Source: Pseudoalteromonas neustonica (GTDB taxonomy: Bacteria > Pseudomonadota > Gammaproteobacteria > Enterobacterales > Alteromonadaceae). Taken from it: 64,000 bases of DNA. The stretch lies in NCBI RefSeq assembly GCF_001653135.1, contig NZ_BDDS01000004.1, positions 62,001 through 126,000 on the forward strand. The letters run 5' to 3'. Position numbers and translations under genes: made by a program. The stretch's first letter is position 1; each line of letters starts with the position of its first letter. Shown here piece after piece: positions 53,862-61,993 of the stretch. The notes under the pieces are model-generated. The model was given only the letters and a program-made list of their open reading frames with translations, had not been told where the DNA came from and did no database searches.

Positions 53862-54224
53862 TTAGTGGTTGTATGCTGCACTATAACTTATTGCTGCTAT
53901 TATAAAAAAGAACAGCCATGACAAGTGTTTACCTCGAGTAAATAAAAGTGAAACAATACCGCTTAAAGCAAATACAGTAGCAATTATTGTAAGGATTTCA
54001 TTATTAATATTTACACTTGGGTTTGATAAAACATACAAAATACCAGCAAATCCCCACCAAGCTAACGTAGTTAAATGCCAAGCGAACCTTAAAACCCGTT
54101 TCGTGAACCAATCACTGCCTAATAATTTAGGTAAGTTACCTCTTCGAAACAAACGAGTTAATAAATACTTTTCACCTAAATAAGAGTGAACAACACCAAT
54201 GATCAACAAAAACAAGACAGCCAT
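53862..54224 (-). CDS. Small four-helix membrane protein
   Basis: This is a 120-residue inner-membrane protein with about four hydrophobic helices (about 2-20, 45-65, 75-93, 98-116) and a positively charged loop (RLFRRGNLPKLLGSDWFTKR) between the first two. No family function is known to me. It lies in the accessory block upstream of the metal-efflux operon's 3' end. Confidence 0.65.
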   Translation of the reverse strand: MAVLFLLIIGVVHSYLGEKYLLTRLFRRGNLPKLLGSDWFTKRVLRFAWHLTTLAWWGFAGILYVLSNPSVNINNEILTIIATVFALSGIVSLLFTRGKHLSWLFFFIIAAISYSAAYNH

Positions 54225-54584
54225 CTAAATTTAACAAACACAACCGTTCCACTAAATTTACTTTTTAGGTTATGAATTTATCTTTTACTACTGCGTTACT
54301 TTCATTTCACCCATTAAATGAGCTATTTTTACTTTTAAGCCTAAATTACGCGCATGAAAATGACTGCATAATTGCAGTGTTAACTTTTAACTAAGGACTT
54401 TTAACTTTATACCAGCAGATTTCACAGTTACCTATATTCGCTCGTCGTTTAATGTGTAACACAAGACGTAAGTTTACACGCCTTGTGTTATGATTTTAAA
54501 ACAAACGTTGATCATACAAAGCAATTTTATAACTCATTCTCTGAGCAATAATTTTCATAATGCACTCTATGATTCATTGCTTTG
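54225..54584. other. 360-bp gap with one strong hairpin
   Basis: No gene was found. A hairpin at 54457-54490 has a 9-bp stem (TAACACAAG / CTTGTGTTA) extended inward by CGT/ACG. It is not followed by a clear T-run. A wider inverted pair (CAAAGCAAT 54517-54525, ATTGCTTTG 54576-54584) ends right at the efflux permease stop codon. Confidence 0.45.
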
Positions 54585-57500
54585 TTATAATTGCTGCTGG
54601 CTAAACTTCGCGTATAATACCGGCAACACAAATAATGTTAAAAACGTTGCCGTAAATAAACCACCTACAATCACCGTCGCTAATGGTTTTTGAATTTCAG
54701 CCCCAATCCCTGTCGATAACAACATTGGGATCAACCCTAGAGCTGATGTTAATGCCGTCATTAATACTGGGCGTAATCGCGATAATGCACCATTAAACGC
54801 AGCCTCGTTTAAGCTATCTCCCGCTTTAACACGGTTATTAATACTTTCGACCATCACGACACCATTAAGTACTGCAACTCCGAACAAGGTTATAAAACCT
54901 ACAGAGCTTGGGACAGACAAATATTGCCCTGAAATATATAAAGCAACAACGCCACCAATAACAGCTAAAGGTACGTTAACTAAGATCAGTAAAGCTTGGC
55001 TGATTGAACCAAAAGCAAAATAAAGCAGTAAAGCAATTAATGCCAAAGAAATAGGCACAACTATTGATAAACGCTGTTGTGCTCGTTGCTGATTTTCAAA
55101 TTGGCCACCAATATTCACCCCATAACCGGGAGGAAGTTCAACTTGCTGTGCAATAACACTGCGAATATCTTCAACTACCGAGCCCATATCGCGCCCTAGT
55201 ACATTGGCTTGAATAACTACGCGGCGTTGTACATCATCTCGGCGAACTTGTGGTGGGCCAGATTCAATTTGAACGCTTGCAACATCACCCACTCTGACGA
55301 TAGCGCCACTAGGTGATGACAAGCGTAAATCTTCTATTGATTCTGGCGAATCACGAAATTGCTTAGCAATCCGTACATAAATATCATAGCGTTCATTAGC
55401 ATTGATAATTTGTCCTGCCGATGTGCCACCAATCCCCTGCTGCACGATCGACATTAAATTGCCTACAGATAACCCATAACGAGACAACGCTTGGCGGTTT
55501 GGTTTGATCACTAACTGCGCTTCACCTGCAATTTGTTCCATTGCCACATCTTTTGCACCAGCAACACCTTTTACTGCTTGTTCTATTTCTTGCCCTTTCG
55601 TCACGAGCACATCTAAATCGGCCCCAAATAGCTTGATCGCTAATTGCGCTTTAACACCAGATAGTAGCTCATCAACACGGGTTGCAATTGGCTGTGAGAA
55701 GTTAAAGAGTAAACCTGGGAACTGCTCTAATTTTTGCTCCATAAGCACTTGTAATTGCGCACGGTTACTAGCCGATTGCCATTCACTCACCGGTTTTAAG
55801 CCAAGATAAATTTCTATATTGTTTACAGGCTCCGGATCACCTCCCACTTCAGGGCGACCCACTCGGCTTAAGGCATACTCAACTTCAGGAAACTCTAACA
55901 GTATTGCTTCAAGCTTTGGAGCAACCATAAGTGCAGTTTCAAGACTGGCTGAAGGCGCAAGCGTAACGCGTAAGTTGATAGTGCCTTCTTCTAATTCAGG
56001 CACAAATTCAGTCCCTAATTGTGGTATCAACACGGCTGCAATGACAACTAACCCAGCCGCAGCACATATAACTGTTTTACGAGCACTCATCGCCCAACGT
56101 AAGCTTACTTTATAAGCGTTATCTAATGGCTCAAGTATTACACTACGCCTAACGGTCACGCCTTTAGAAAATAAATACACAGCCATAGCAGGAACGATAA
56201 CAAGCGCGACTATTACAGCTGCAATAATTGCTAACATAATGCTTATCGCCATTGGCTGGAATAACTTAGCCTCCACCCCTTCAAAGCTAAACAGTGGCAT
56301 AAAAACAACTAAGATAATTAATGCCGCAAAAAATACCGGTCTTGCAACTTCTTTAGCAGCTAGCGTGATCAAATCGGCAGCTGAGTGCTGCGTTTGCGTA
56401 TCGTCAGCATGCTTAGTTAAATGGCGAAAAATATTTTCAACCATAACCACAGAGCCATCCACCAGCATACCGATTGCCACTGCAATGCCACCTAGTGACA
56501 TTAAATTCGCAGATAAGCCTAACCACGCCATAACGCACAATGCCATTCCAATTGAAATAGGGATCGACAGTAACACCAACAGAGTCGCGCGAAGGTTCAT
56601 CAAAAACAACGCCAACACCACAACAATAAAAATGAATGCGAGTAACAGTGCATCAACTACTGTATCAACCGCTTTGGTGATCAAATCAGCTTGGTCGTAT
56701 AATGGTTCAAACGTCACCCCTTCTGGTAATGCCTGATTAATCAACTCAATACGCGAACTTATCCCATCAATTGTTTGTTTGGTATTTGCACCAATACGTT
56801 TTAATACAACCCCCGTTACAACTTCACCTAATGATTGAATATTTCCTTGAGCATCTTTTTTACTCATTGTTGCAGCACCTTGGCGGATCTCACTGCCTAG
56901 CGATACCTGTGCGACATCTGCGATTGTGATCACTTTACCATCAATGGTTTTTAATGGTGTTTGTGCAATTTCTTGCAGCCCTTTGGAGCCTGCATTAAAC
57001 CACCCTGTACCACGAATAACGAGTTGCTCTTGGCCGCGGTTCATATACCAACCGCCCACATTGGTATTATTTTCTTCAAGTGCTGTAACAACTTGCTGTT
57101 GTTCTAACTGGTAAGCCAACAACTTATTTGGATTAAGATTTACTTGATATTGACGAACATCACCACCGAACGACAACACTTCAGTCACCCCATCCACCGG
57201 TAATATTAGTAACTTTACAATCCAATCGTTTAAGCTTCGCAGCGCCATACTATCAAGGCCTGATTCAGGAGATGCCGCTAATAAGTATTGGTAAACTTGA
57301 CCAAGTCCAGAAGTATTCGGCCCCATTTCTGGCAAACCTATACCATCAGGGATTAACTCTTTCGCAGCTTGTAAACGCTCGAACACTAATTGACGAGCAA
57401 AATAAATATCTACCCCTTCTTTAAATACAACAGTCACACCCGATAAACCCGTTTTAGAAATAGAACGAACTTGCTCTACATCGGGTAATGCATACATTAC

Positions 57501-57713
57501 TGCTTCTATTGGGTACGTTATTAACTGCTCGACTTCAACGGCCGCTAAACCAGGTGCTTCAGTATTTACAGCAACTTGCACATTAGTAACATCAGGAAAC
57601 GCATCAAGGTTCAATTTTGGGATCACTAATGCGCTCATGGCAATCAACACACACAGTGCTAACAATACCAATAACCTGTTAGCGATAGCGCTATCTATTA
57701 TTTTATTAAACAT
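54585..57713 (-). CDS. Heavy-metal efflux RND permease (CusA/CzcA family)
   Basis: This 1042-residue inner-membrane pump has twelve expected membrane helices and two large periplasmic loops. The helix-4 block LGGIAVAIGMLVDGSVVMVEN carries the proton-relay Asp in a DGS form rather than the DAA form of Cu/Ag pumps. The substrate is therefore more likely a divalent cation such as Co, Zn, Cd or Ni, with low certainty. It lies 11 bp downstream of the adaptor gene in a four-gene operon. Confidence 0.92.
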   Translation of the reverse strand: MFNKIIDSAIANRLLVLLALCVLIAMSALVIPKLNLDAFPDVTNVQVAVNTEAPGLAAVEVEQLITYPIEAVMYALPDVEQVRSISKTGLSGVTVVFKEGVDIYFARQLVFERLQAAKELIPDGIGLPEMGPNTSGLGQVYQYLLAASPESGLDSMALRSLNDWIVKLLILPVDGVTEVLSFGGDVRQYQVNLNPNKLLAYQLEQQQVVTALEENNTNVGGWYMNRGQEQLVIRGTGWFNAGSKGLQEIAQTPLKTIDGKVITIADVAQVSLGSEIRQGAATMSKKDAQGNIQSLGEVVTGVVLKRIGANTKQTIDGISSRIELINQALPEGVTFEPLYDQADLITKAVDTVVDALLLAFIFIVVVLALFLMNLRATLLVLLSIPISIGMALCVMAWLGLSANLMSLGGIAVAIGMLVDGSVVMVENIFRHLTKHADDTQTQHSAADLITLAAKEVARPVFFAALIILVVFMPLFSFEGVEAKLFQPMAISIMLAIIAAVIVALVIVPAMAVYLFSKGVTVRRSVILEPLDNAYKVSLRWAMSARKTVICAAAGLVVIAAVLIPQLGTEFVPELEEGTINLRVTLAPSASLETALMVAPKLEAILLEFPEVEYALSRVGRPEVGGDPEPVNNIEIYLGLKPVSEWQSASNRAQLQVLMEQKLEQFPGLLFNFSQPIATRVDELLSGVKAQLAIKLFGADLDVLVTKGQEIEQAVKGVAGAKDVAMEQIAGEAQLVIKPNRQALSRYGLSVGNLMSIVQQGIGGTSAGQIINANERYDIYVRIAKQFRDSPESIEDLRLSSPSGAIVRVGDVASVQIESGPPQVRRDDVQRRVVIQANVLGRDMGSVVEDIRSVIAQQVELPPGYGVNIGGQFENQQRAQQRLSIVVPISLALIALLLYFAFGSISQALLILVNVPLAVIGGVVALYISGQYLSVPSSVGFITLFGVAVLNGVVMVESINNRVKAGDSLNEAAFNGALSRLRPVLMTALTSALGLIPMLLSTGIGAEIQKPLATVIVGGLFTATFLTLFVLPVLYAKFSQQQL

Positions 57714-57724
57714 ACTGTTAGCTC

Positions 57725-58990
57725 CTAATGGTTATGCGGATCAAAGCCGCCTTTAGCTTGCTCTGATGCAACAAAAAATGCCCCTTCAGTCACTACCTTG
57801 GTGCCCTCTGTCAACCCTTTAATTTCACGAAAGTCAGCAAACTTTTGGCCTAATTCAACTTCTGTTGAAATAAGCTCACCATCTTCGTCTTGCACAAATA
57901 CCGCCCAATCACCATCAGGGTTTCTAAGCAGTGCTTGCTCTGGCACAGCCAATACTTTTTGATCCGTTGAGAATGAAAAATACACATCACTGAACATGCC
58001 CGGGTGTAATACGTGTTGGCCATTTTGAACACTTAAACGTACAACTCGTGAACGAGTGACTTGATCGATAGTATGAGCTTCTTGGATCACTGTTGCTGGG
58101 TATGATCGTTGATTAACTTTCACTTTAGCGATTGCTCCCTTAGCAATTTCAATGACTTGATTTGCAGATAATTGCGCTTCTACCCAAAGTAAACTTTCAT
58201 CCGCTATAAGCATTAACTCAATACCAGCATCAACACGTTGTCCTTGAGAAAAGCTATCACTCAGTATCGCTCCTGATGTACCAGCATATAGCGTATATTC
58301 ACCAAGTTTTTTTGCAGGAATTGATGCACTTTCTGCTATCGCTTGTTTCGACAAACCAAATGCAACTAATTGGCTGTGAGCCACTTCAAATTCAGCCTTA
58401 GCAGTGAGCATACGCTTCTCACTTACGGTGCCTTTGCCCATTTTCTGAACGCGTTGCCATTCTGCTTTTGTTAACCGATAAGTCGTTTGTGCACTGGCAA
58501 CATCAGCACTAAATAAAGTGACAAGCGGTGCGCCAGCTTTAATATGCTGCCCTAAAGTAGCATGGCGTTTGACCACAATTGAATCTACTCTTGGTGACAG
58601 TACATAACTACTATAACCATTTGCTTTGATTTCGCCTGGTGCATAAAGCTGTGACTGATAACTGCGCTTAGTTAAAGTACTCACCCGTACATTGGCTAAG
58701 CGCATTTGTGTTGGTGTTAAGCGCACAGCGCCTTCTTGCTCATGTTCTTCACCTTCACTTGGCTCAACCTCACTTTTTTCATGCTCATGACCCGCGTCTT
58801 CTTGATGTTCCTCTTCATTCTCATGTTTGGCTTTATCAGGTGCATGCTCATGCATTTCTTTTAATTGTGCTTCACTATGCTTATGACCTAATTTAGTATG
58901 ATCAACGTATTCAGGCTCAACAGTTGCTGCCTGAGCAAAACTGCTAAAAATAAACGCAAGGGCAGGAAAAGTTACATTTAAACGTTTCAT
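57725..58990 (-). CDS. RND periplasmic adaptor with His-rich N-terminus (CusB/CzcB family)
   Basis: This 421-residue membrane-fusion protein has a signal peptide (ending SFAQA), then an unusually His- and Glu-rich segment (about 25-90, with GHKHSEAQ, KHENEEEHQ and GHEHEKSE) likely to bind metal. The rest has lipoyl, alpha-hairpin and beta-barrel adaptor domains (VKRHATLGQHIKAGAPLVTL; VWVEA-type strand LLWVEAQLS). Its start overlaps the outer-membrane factor gene as ATGA. It links pump and outer-membrane channel. Confidence 0.9.
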   Translation of the reverse strand: MKRLNVTFPALAFIFSSFAQAATVEPEYVDHTKLGHKHSEAQLKEMHEHAPDKAKHENEEEHQEDAGHEHEKSEVEPSEGEEHEQEGAVRLTPTQMRLANVRVSTLTKRSYQSQLYAPGEIKANGYSSYVLSPRVDSIVVKRHATLGQHIKAGAPLVTLFSADVASAQTTYRLTKAEWQRVQKMGKGTVSEKRMLTAKAEFEVAHSQLVAFGLSKQAIAESASIPAKKLGEYTLYAGTSGAILSDSFSQGQRVDAGIELMLIADESLLWVEAQLSANQVIEIAKGAIAKVKVNQRSYPATVIQEAHTIDQVTRSRVVRLSVQNGQHVLHPGMFSDVYFSFSTDQKVLAVPEQALLRNPDGDWAVFVQDEDGELISTEVELGQKFADFREIKGLTEGTKVVTEGAFFVASEQAKGGFDPHNH

Positions 58991-60246
58991 AGTGCTGTTC
59001 CATTTGTAAGAGTACGAGAGAAAGTAGTAATAAATTGACTAAGTTGGCCGCTTTGCGTTAACCAGTTAACGCTCGCTAATTGACTTTGCTGAACAATTTC
59101 AATACCCGAAAGTAACCCTGAGCTACGTTGTTGACGCATAGTTAGGTACTGGGCAGTACTAATATCTCCACTACGCCATTGTTGCTCAATCAGTACTAGA
59201 CTACTGTCTGCATTATTTTGATTAATTGCTTGCCAACGTTTAACACGCTGCGAATATGCTTGCATAACTTCTTTACTGGCTTGTGCTTGAAATGTCATTG
59301 CGCGTTGCACTGCGCGATATTCAGCCTCTTTAGACAGAGCTAATGATTCAACAGACTGATATTCATCACTAAAGTCATTGACTATGTTTAATGGCATTGA
59401 GAAGTTTAAAGATACAATACTGTCATCACCATTTTTACCGGCTGAAATACCCACTGTAGGTTTGACAGCTCGCTCAGCTTTGAGAACTTGCACTTGCTGG
59501 CGTTGCAGTTGCCATTGTAATTTAGCAAGCATCAATTGTGGGTGCAGGTTCACACTATCACTCTCTATATTGAGTTTGAAACCTGCTAATAAACGTTCAG
59601 GTGAAAGTGAATTTCCTTCTTTCCAATTAGGTAAAATAGCTTTAACCGCTAATTTAGCATCAGCATAGGCACTCGCTTGCTGAGCCGTTTTATTAAGGAT
59701 TTCAGACCATGAATATAAAGCTAATTGTTCATCAAGCTGGCCGACTTCACCTGACTCTCGACGCTGTTTAATAAAGGCAACTAAACGTTCTAGTTGTAAT
59801 TCTTGCTCTTGTGCTAGTTCAAAAGCAGTTTTACTACTTCGCCAATTAATTAATGCGGTTAACGCTTGCTCTACAAGTGTAAGGTAAACTAGCTGCATAC
59901 TTTGTTGTTTAGCTAATAAAGATATCTCCGCGGCTGCTACTTGGGCCTCTTGTTGATCGTTAATATCAAACGTTTGACTAAAACCAATACTGAAATTGTT
60001 ATCGTCCCCTTCCTTTTCGATACTCGAATCAAAGCTTGGGTTATAAATGCCATACTGTGCGGCGCGAACAGCAGCTTCGCCACTGTGTAATTGTTGATAG
60101 GCAGCTTGTATTTTTGGATGCTGATTTAGATGGTTCAATAACCAATTTAAATCATTAGATTTCTGGGTCGGACTTGCTAAAACAACAGGCGCAACAAAAA
60201 TAGCTACACACACGCAGGCAAACCCAAGTGGTTTTTTTAAGTTCAT
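58987..60246 (-). CDS. TolC-family outer-membrane efflux protein (CzcC-like)
   Basis: This 419-residue protein has a signal peptide (ending VVLAS) and the two-repeat OEP layout with long helices (LNQHPKIQAAYQQLHSGEAAV; QQWRSGDISTAQYLTMRQQR). It is the exit channel of the metal-efflux tripartite pump. The downstream adaptor gene overlaps its stop. Confidence 0.88.
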   Translation of the reverse strand: MNLKKPLGFACVCVAIFVAPVVLASPTQKSNDLNWLLNHLNQHPKIQAAYQQLHSGEAAVRAAQYGIYNPSFDSSIEKEGDDNNFSIGFSQTFDINDQQEAQVAAAEISLLAKQQSMQLVYLTLVEQALTALINWRSSKTAFELAQEQELQLERLVAFIKQRRESGEVGQLDEQLALYSWSEILNKTAQQASAYADAKLAVKAILPNWKEGNSLSPERLLAGFKLNIESDSVNLHPQLMLAKLQWQLQRQQVQVLKAERAVKPTVGISAGKNGDDSIVSLNFSMPLNIVNDFSDEYQSVESLALSKEAEYRAVQRAMTFQAQASKEVMQAYSQRVKRWQAINQNNADSSLVLIEQQWRSGDISTAQYLTMRQQRSSGLLSGIEIVQQSQLASVNWLTQSGQLSQFITTFSRTLTNGTAL

Positions 60247-60299
60247 AAATTGTACTCATACTAAAAAAATCGATGACCAACTCGCGTGGTCTGAAAAAA

Positions 60300-60692
60300 T
60301 TAACTTAGTAAGTGAACAATTGGAGGACGTAAATCAGGGGTGATTAAACGTGAAATGAATGTGTCTTGCACTGAGGTAATAGCGGCATAGCTTGGTAATA
60401 AAGCACTATTTTCCCATATTTGTGAGAACAAAACTGGGATATGACAAACATGGCAGTGCGATTCATCAGCGTTATCAGCAATGGCTTGCTCTAATTGAAA
60501 GTGCTCTTCTTGATGTAACTCATGATCATTGTTAGCAATACAATGAGTATCTAACTGTGCTTGTTGATTAAGTAACTGGGCTGCATTTTTAATCACATGA
60601 TTATAATCAGCCACATCAAAACTATCCAGCAATGGCTGAAGTAGTAAAAAGGCTAATAATAACAACACTGACTGTTTCAAATACATACCCAA
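60300..60692 (-). CDS. Small metal-resistance-associated protein with HCHVCH motif
   Basis: This is a 130-residue protein with an N-terminal hydrophobic segment (about 6-22). Several histidines follow (DTHCIANNDHELHQEEHF), then HCHVCHIPVL (about 79-88), a likely metal-binding cluster of the kind seen in small proteins heading czc operons (DUF2946-like). It is the first gene of the efflux operon and is probably periplasmic or membrane-anchored. A metal-sensing or chaperone role is inferred. Confidence 0.72.
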   Translation of the reverse strand: MGMYLKQSVLLLLAFLLLQPLLDSFDVADYNHVIKNAAQLLNQQAQLDTHCIANNDHELHQEEHFQLEQAIADNADESHCHVCHIPVLFSQIWENSALLPSYAAITSVQDTFISRLITPDLRPPIVHLLS

Positions 60693-60846
60693 AAAAGTAA
60701 TTAAATGTAACCATACCAGAACTTAACCACACTGCAAAGCCAAGATGAGTTTTTTATAATCAAATACGACTTTCAACTGCTAGCTAATTTTCACATGCTA
60801 TTTTAGTATGAATATCAACAATATTTTAAATAGAGTACTATTTTGT

Positions 60847-61255
60847 ATGGCACATAATCATGCTCATAATAACGATGATAAAAGTAAGTGTCAGCTAAGT
60901 GTAGCGGTCTTCATTAACGTGCTACTCACTATTGCCCAAGTTGTTGGAGGGGTTGTCTCAGGTAGTTTATCTTTGATCGCTGATGCACTTCACAACTTAA
61001 GCGATGCAGCCGCCATATTCATCGCCTTAGTTGCCCGAAAAATTGGTAATAAACCCGCCAATAATTCATATCACTTTGGCTATATACCCAAACCACCTCA
61101 AGATGGCTTGGATATAAACGCGCAGAAATATTAGCAACGCTACTAAACAGCACAACGTTAATTATCATCGGCGGTTTTTTAATAATTAAAGCCATAGAAA
61201 ATTACTTTAACCCCAGCCCTATCGATGGCTGGATTGTGGTTTGGGTGGCTGCTTA
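60847..61255 (+). pseudogene. Broken cation diffusion facilitator (CzcD-like) gene
   Basis: The frame begins with a His-rich start (MAHNHAHNN) and CDF helices (VAVFINVLLTIAQVVGGVVS; SLIADALHNLSDAAAIFIAL) and reaches YHFGY. There a 32-bp palindrome (61084-61115) shifts the frame. Skipping it restores KRAEILATLLNSTTLIIIGG and the following helix up to WIVVWVAA. A stop then comes at once and a REP-like tandem array begins, so the last half of the gene is missing. It is divergent from the efflux operon and was probably once part of the same metal-resistance locus. Confidence 0.85.
61084..61115. repeat. 32-bp palindromic insertion inside the czcD-like gene
   Basis: ATACCCAAACCACCTCAAG at the left and its near-complement to the right form an imperfect 32-bp palindrome whose mismatches are mainly transitions. 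TAT lies on both sides. Removing it rejoins GGCTAT to AAACGC and restores the CDF reading frame. Its arms equal the termini of the edge elements at 1-46 and 63842-63979. Confidence 0.75.
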
Positions 61256-61258
61256 GTT

Positions 61259-61670
61259 ATCGGGATAAATCCACGACCTACAGCAAATCATAACTCTATG
61301 GATGTTACTTTGTTGTCGGGATAAATCCACGACCTACAGCAAATCATAACTCTATGGATGTTACTGTGTTGTCGGGATAAATCCACGACCTACGCAAATC
61401 ATAACTCTATGGATGTTACTTTGTTGTCGGGATAAATCCACGACCTACAGCAAATCATAACTCTATGGATGTTACCGTGTTGTCGGGATAAATCCACGAC
61501 CTACAGCAAATCATAACTCTATGGATGTTACTTTGTTGTCGGGATAAATCCACGACCTACGCAAATCATAACTCTATGGATGTTACTTTGTTGTCGGGAT
61601 AAATCCACGACCTACAGCAAATCATAACTCTATGGATGTTACTTTGTTGTCGGGATAAATCCACGACCTA
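61259..61670 (-). repeat. Tandem array of REP-like units, 55/56 bp period
   Basis: Eight starts of CGGGATAAATCCACGACC occur at 61261, 61317, 61373, 61428, 61484, 61540, 61595 and 61651, giving seven full units and a partial one. Each unit read on the minus strand has GTAG then a hairpin (TCGTGGATTTATCCCGA, one bulged base), the layout of REP sequences. Units are nearly identical, with two lacking a single base. The array cuts off the czcD-like gene and runs into the end of the DUF3325 gene. Confidence 0.85.
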
Positions 61671-61956
61671 TAACAGTAAGCAGCTTTGAAATGTATGCCA
61701 ATAAAACAGCTAACATAGTAGCCGTAAGAGTGGCGGTTGCTACGCTGTAAACCAAGCCTAGTGACACTCCCCAGCTATTTACTGCAATTATAACGGCTAA
61801 AATAACGAAAGCGTAACCACCGCATCTCAGCGCCAAAACAGTCCGCTTGGTTGGGCGCGATGTATGCTGAAATACCTGACTAAAATGCCGAGGGATTGAA
61901 AGGCTTAATAATGCAAAACCAATTAGTTGCAGCAGTATTTGTGCTAAAATCAACAT
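61639..61956 (-). CDS. DUF3325 family membrane protein
   Basis: This is a 105-residue protein with three hydrophobic helices and the DUF3325 look (LLQLIGFALLSLSIPRHFSQ; LALRCGGYAFVILAVIIAVN). Family members accompany PepSY proteins near TonB-dependent siderophore receptors. The last ten or so residues (IGRGFIPTTK) are encoded by the end of the REP-like array, so the original C-terminus has probably been replaced. Confidence 0.78.
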   Translation of the reverse strand: MLILAQILLQLIGFALLSLSIPRHFSQVFQHTSRPTKRTVLALRCGGYAFVILAVIIAVNSWGVSLGLVYSVATATLTATMLAVLLAYISKLLTVIGRGFIPTTK

Positions 61957-61993
61957 ATTTAAAAAACCTCTATTTTATATATTTAAATGCAAT

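Noticed and set aside
54517-54584. Terminator of the metal-efflux operon
   Set aside because: The inverted pair CAAAGCAAT / ATTGCTTTG has a 50-base loop and low GC, so it is a poor intrinsic terminator.
61259-61670. CRISPR array
   Set aside because: Repeats have a constant 55/56-bp period, but the sequence between conserved cores is itself nearly identical in every unit, so there are no distinct spacers, and no cas genes are present.
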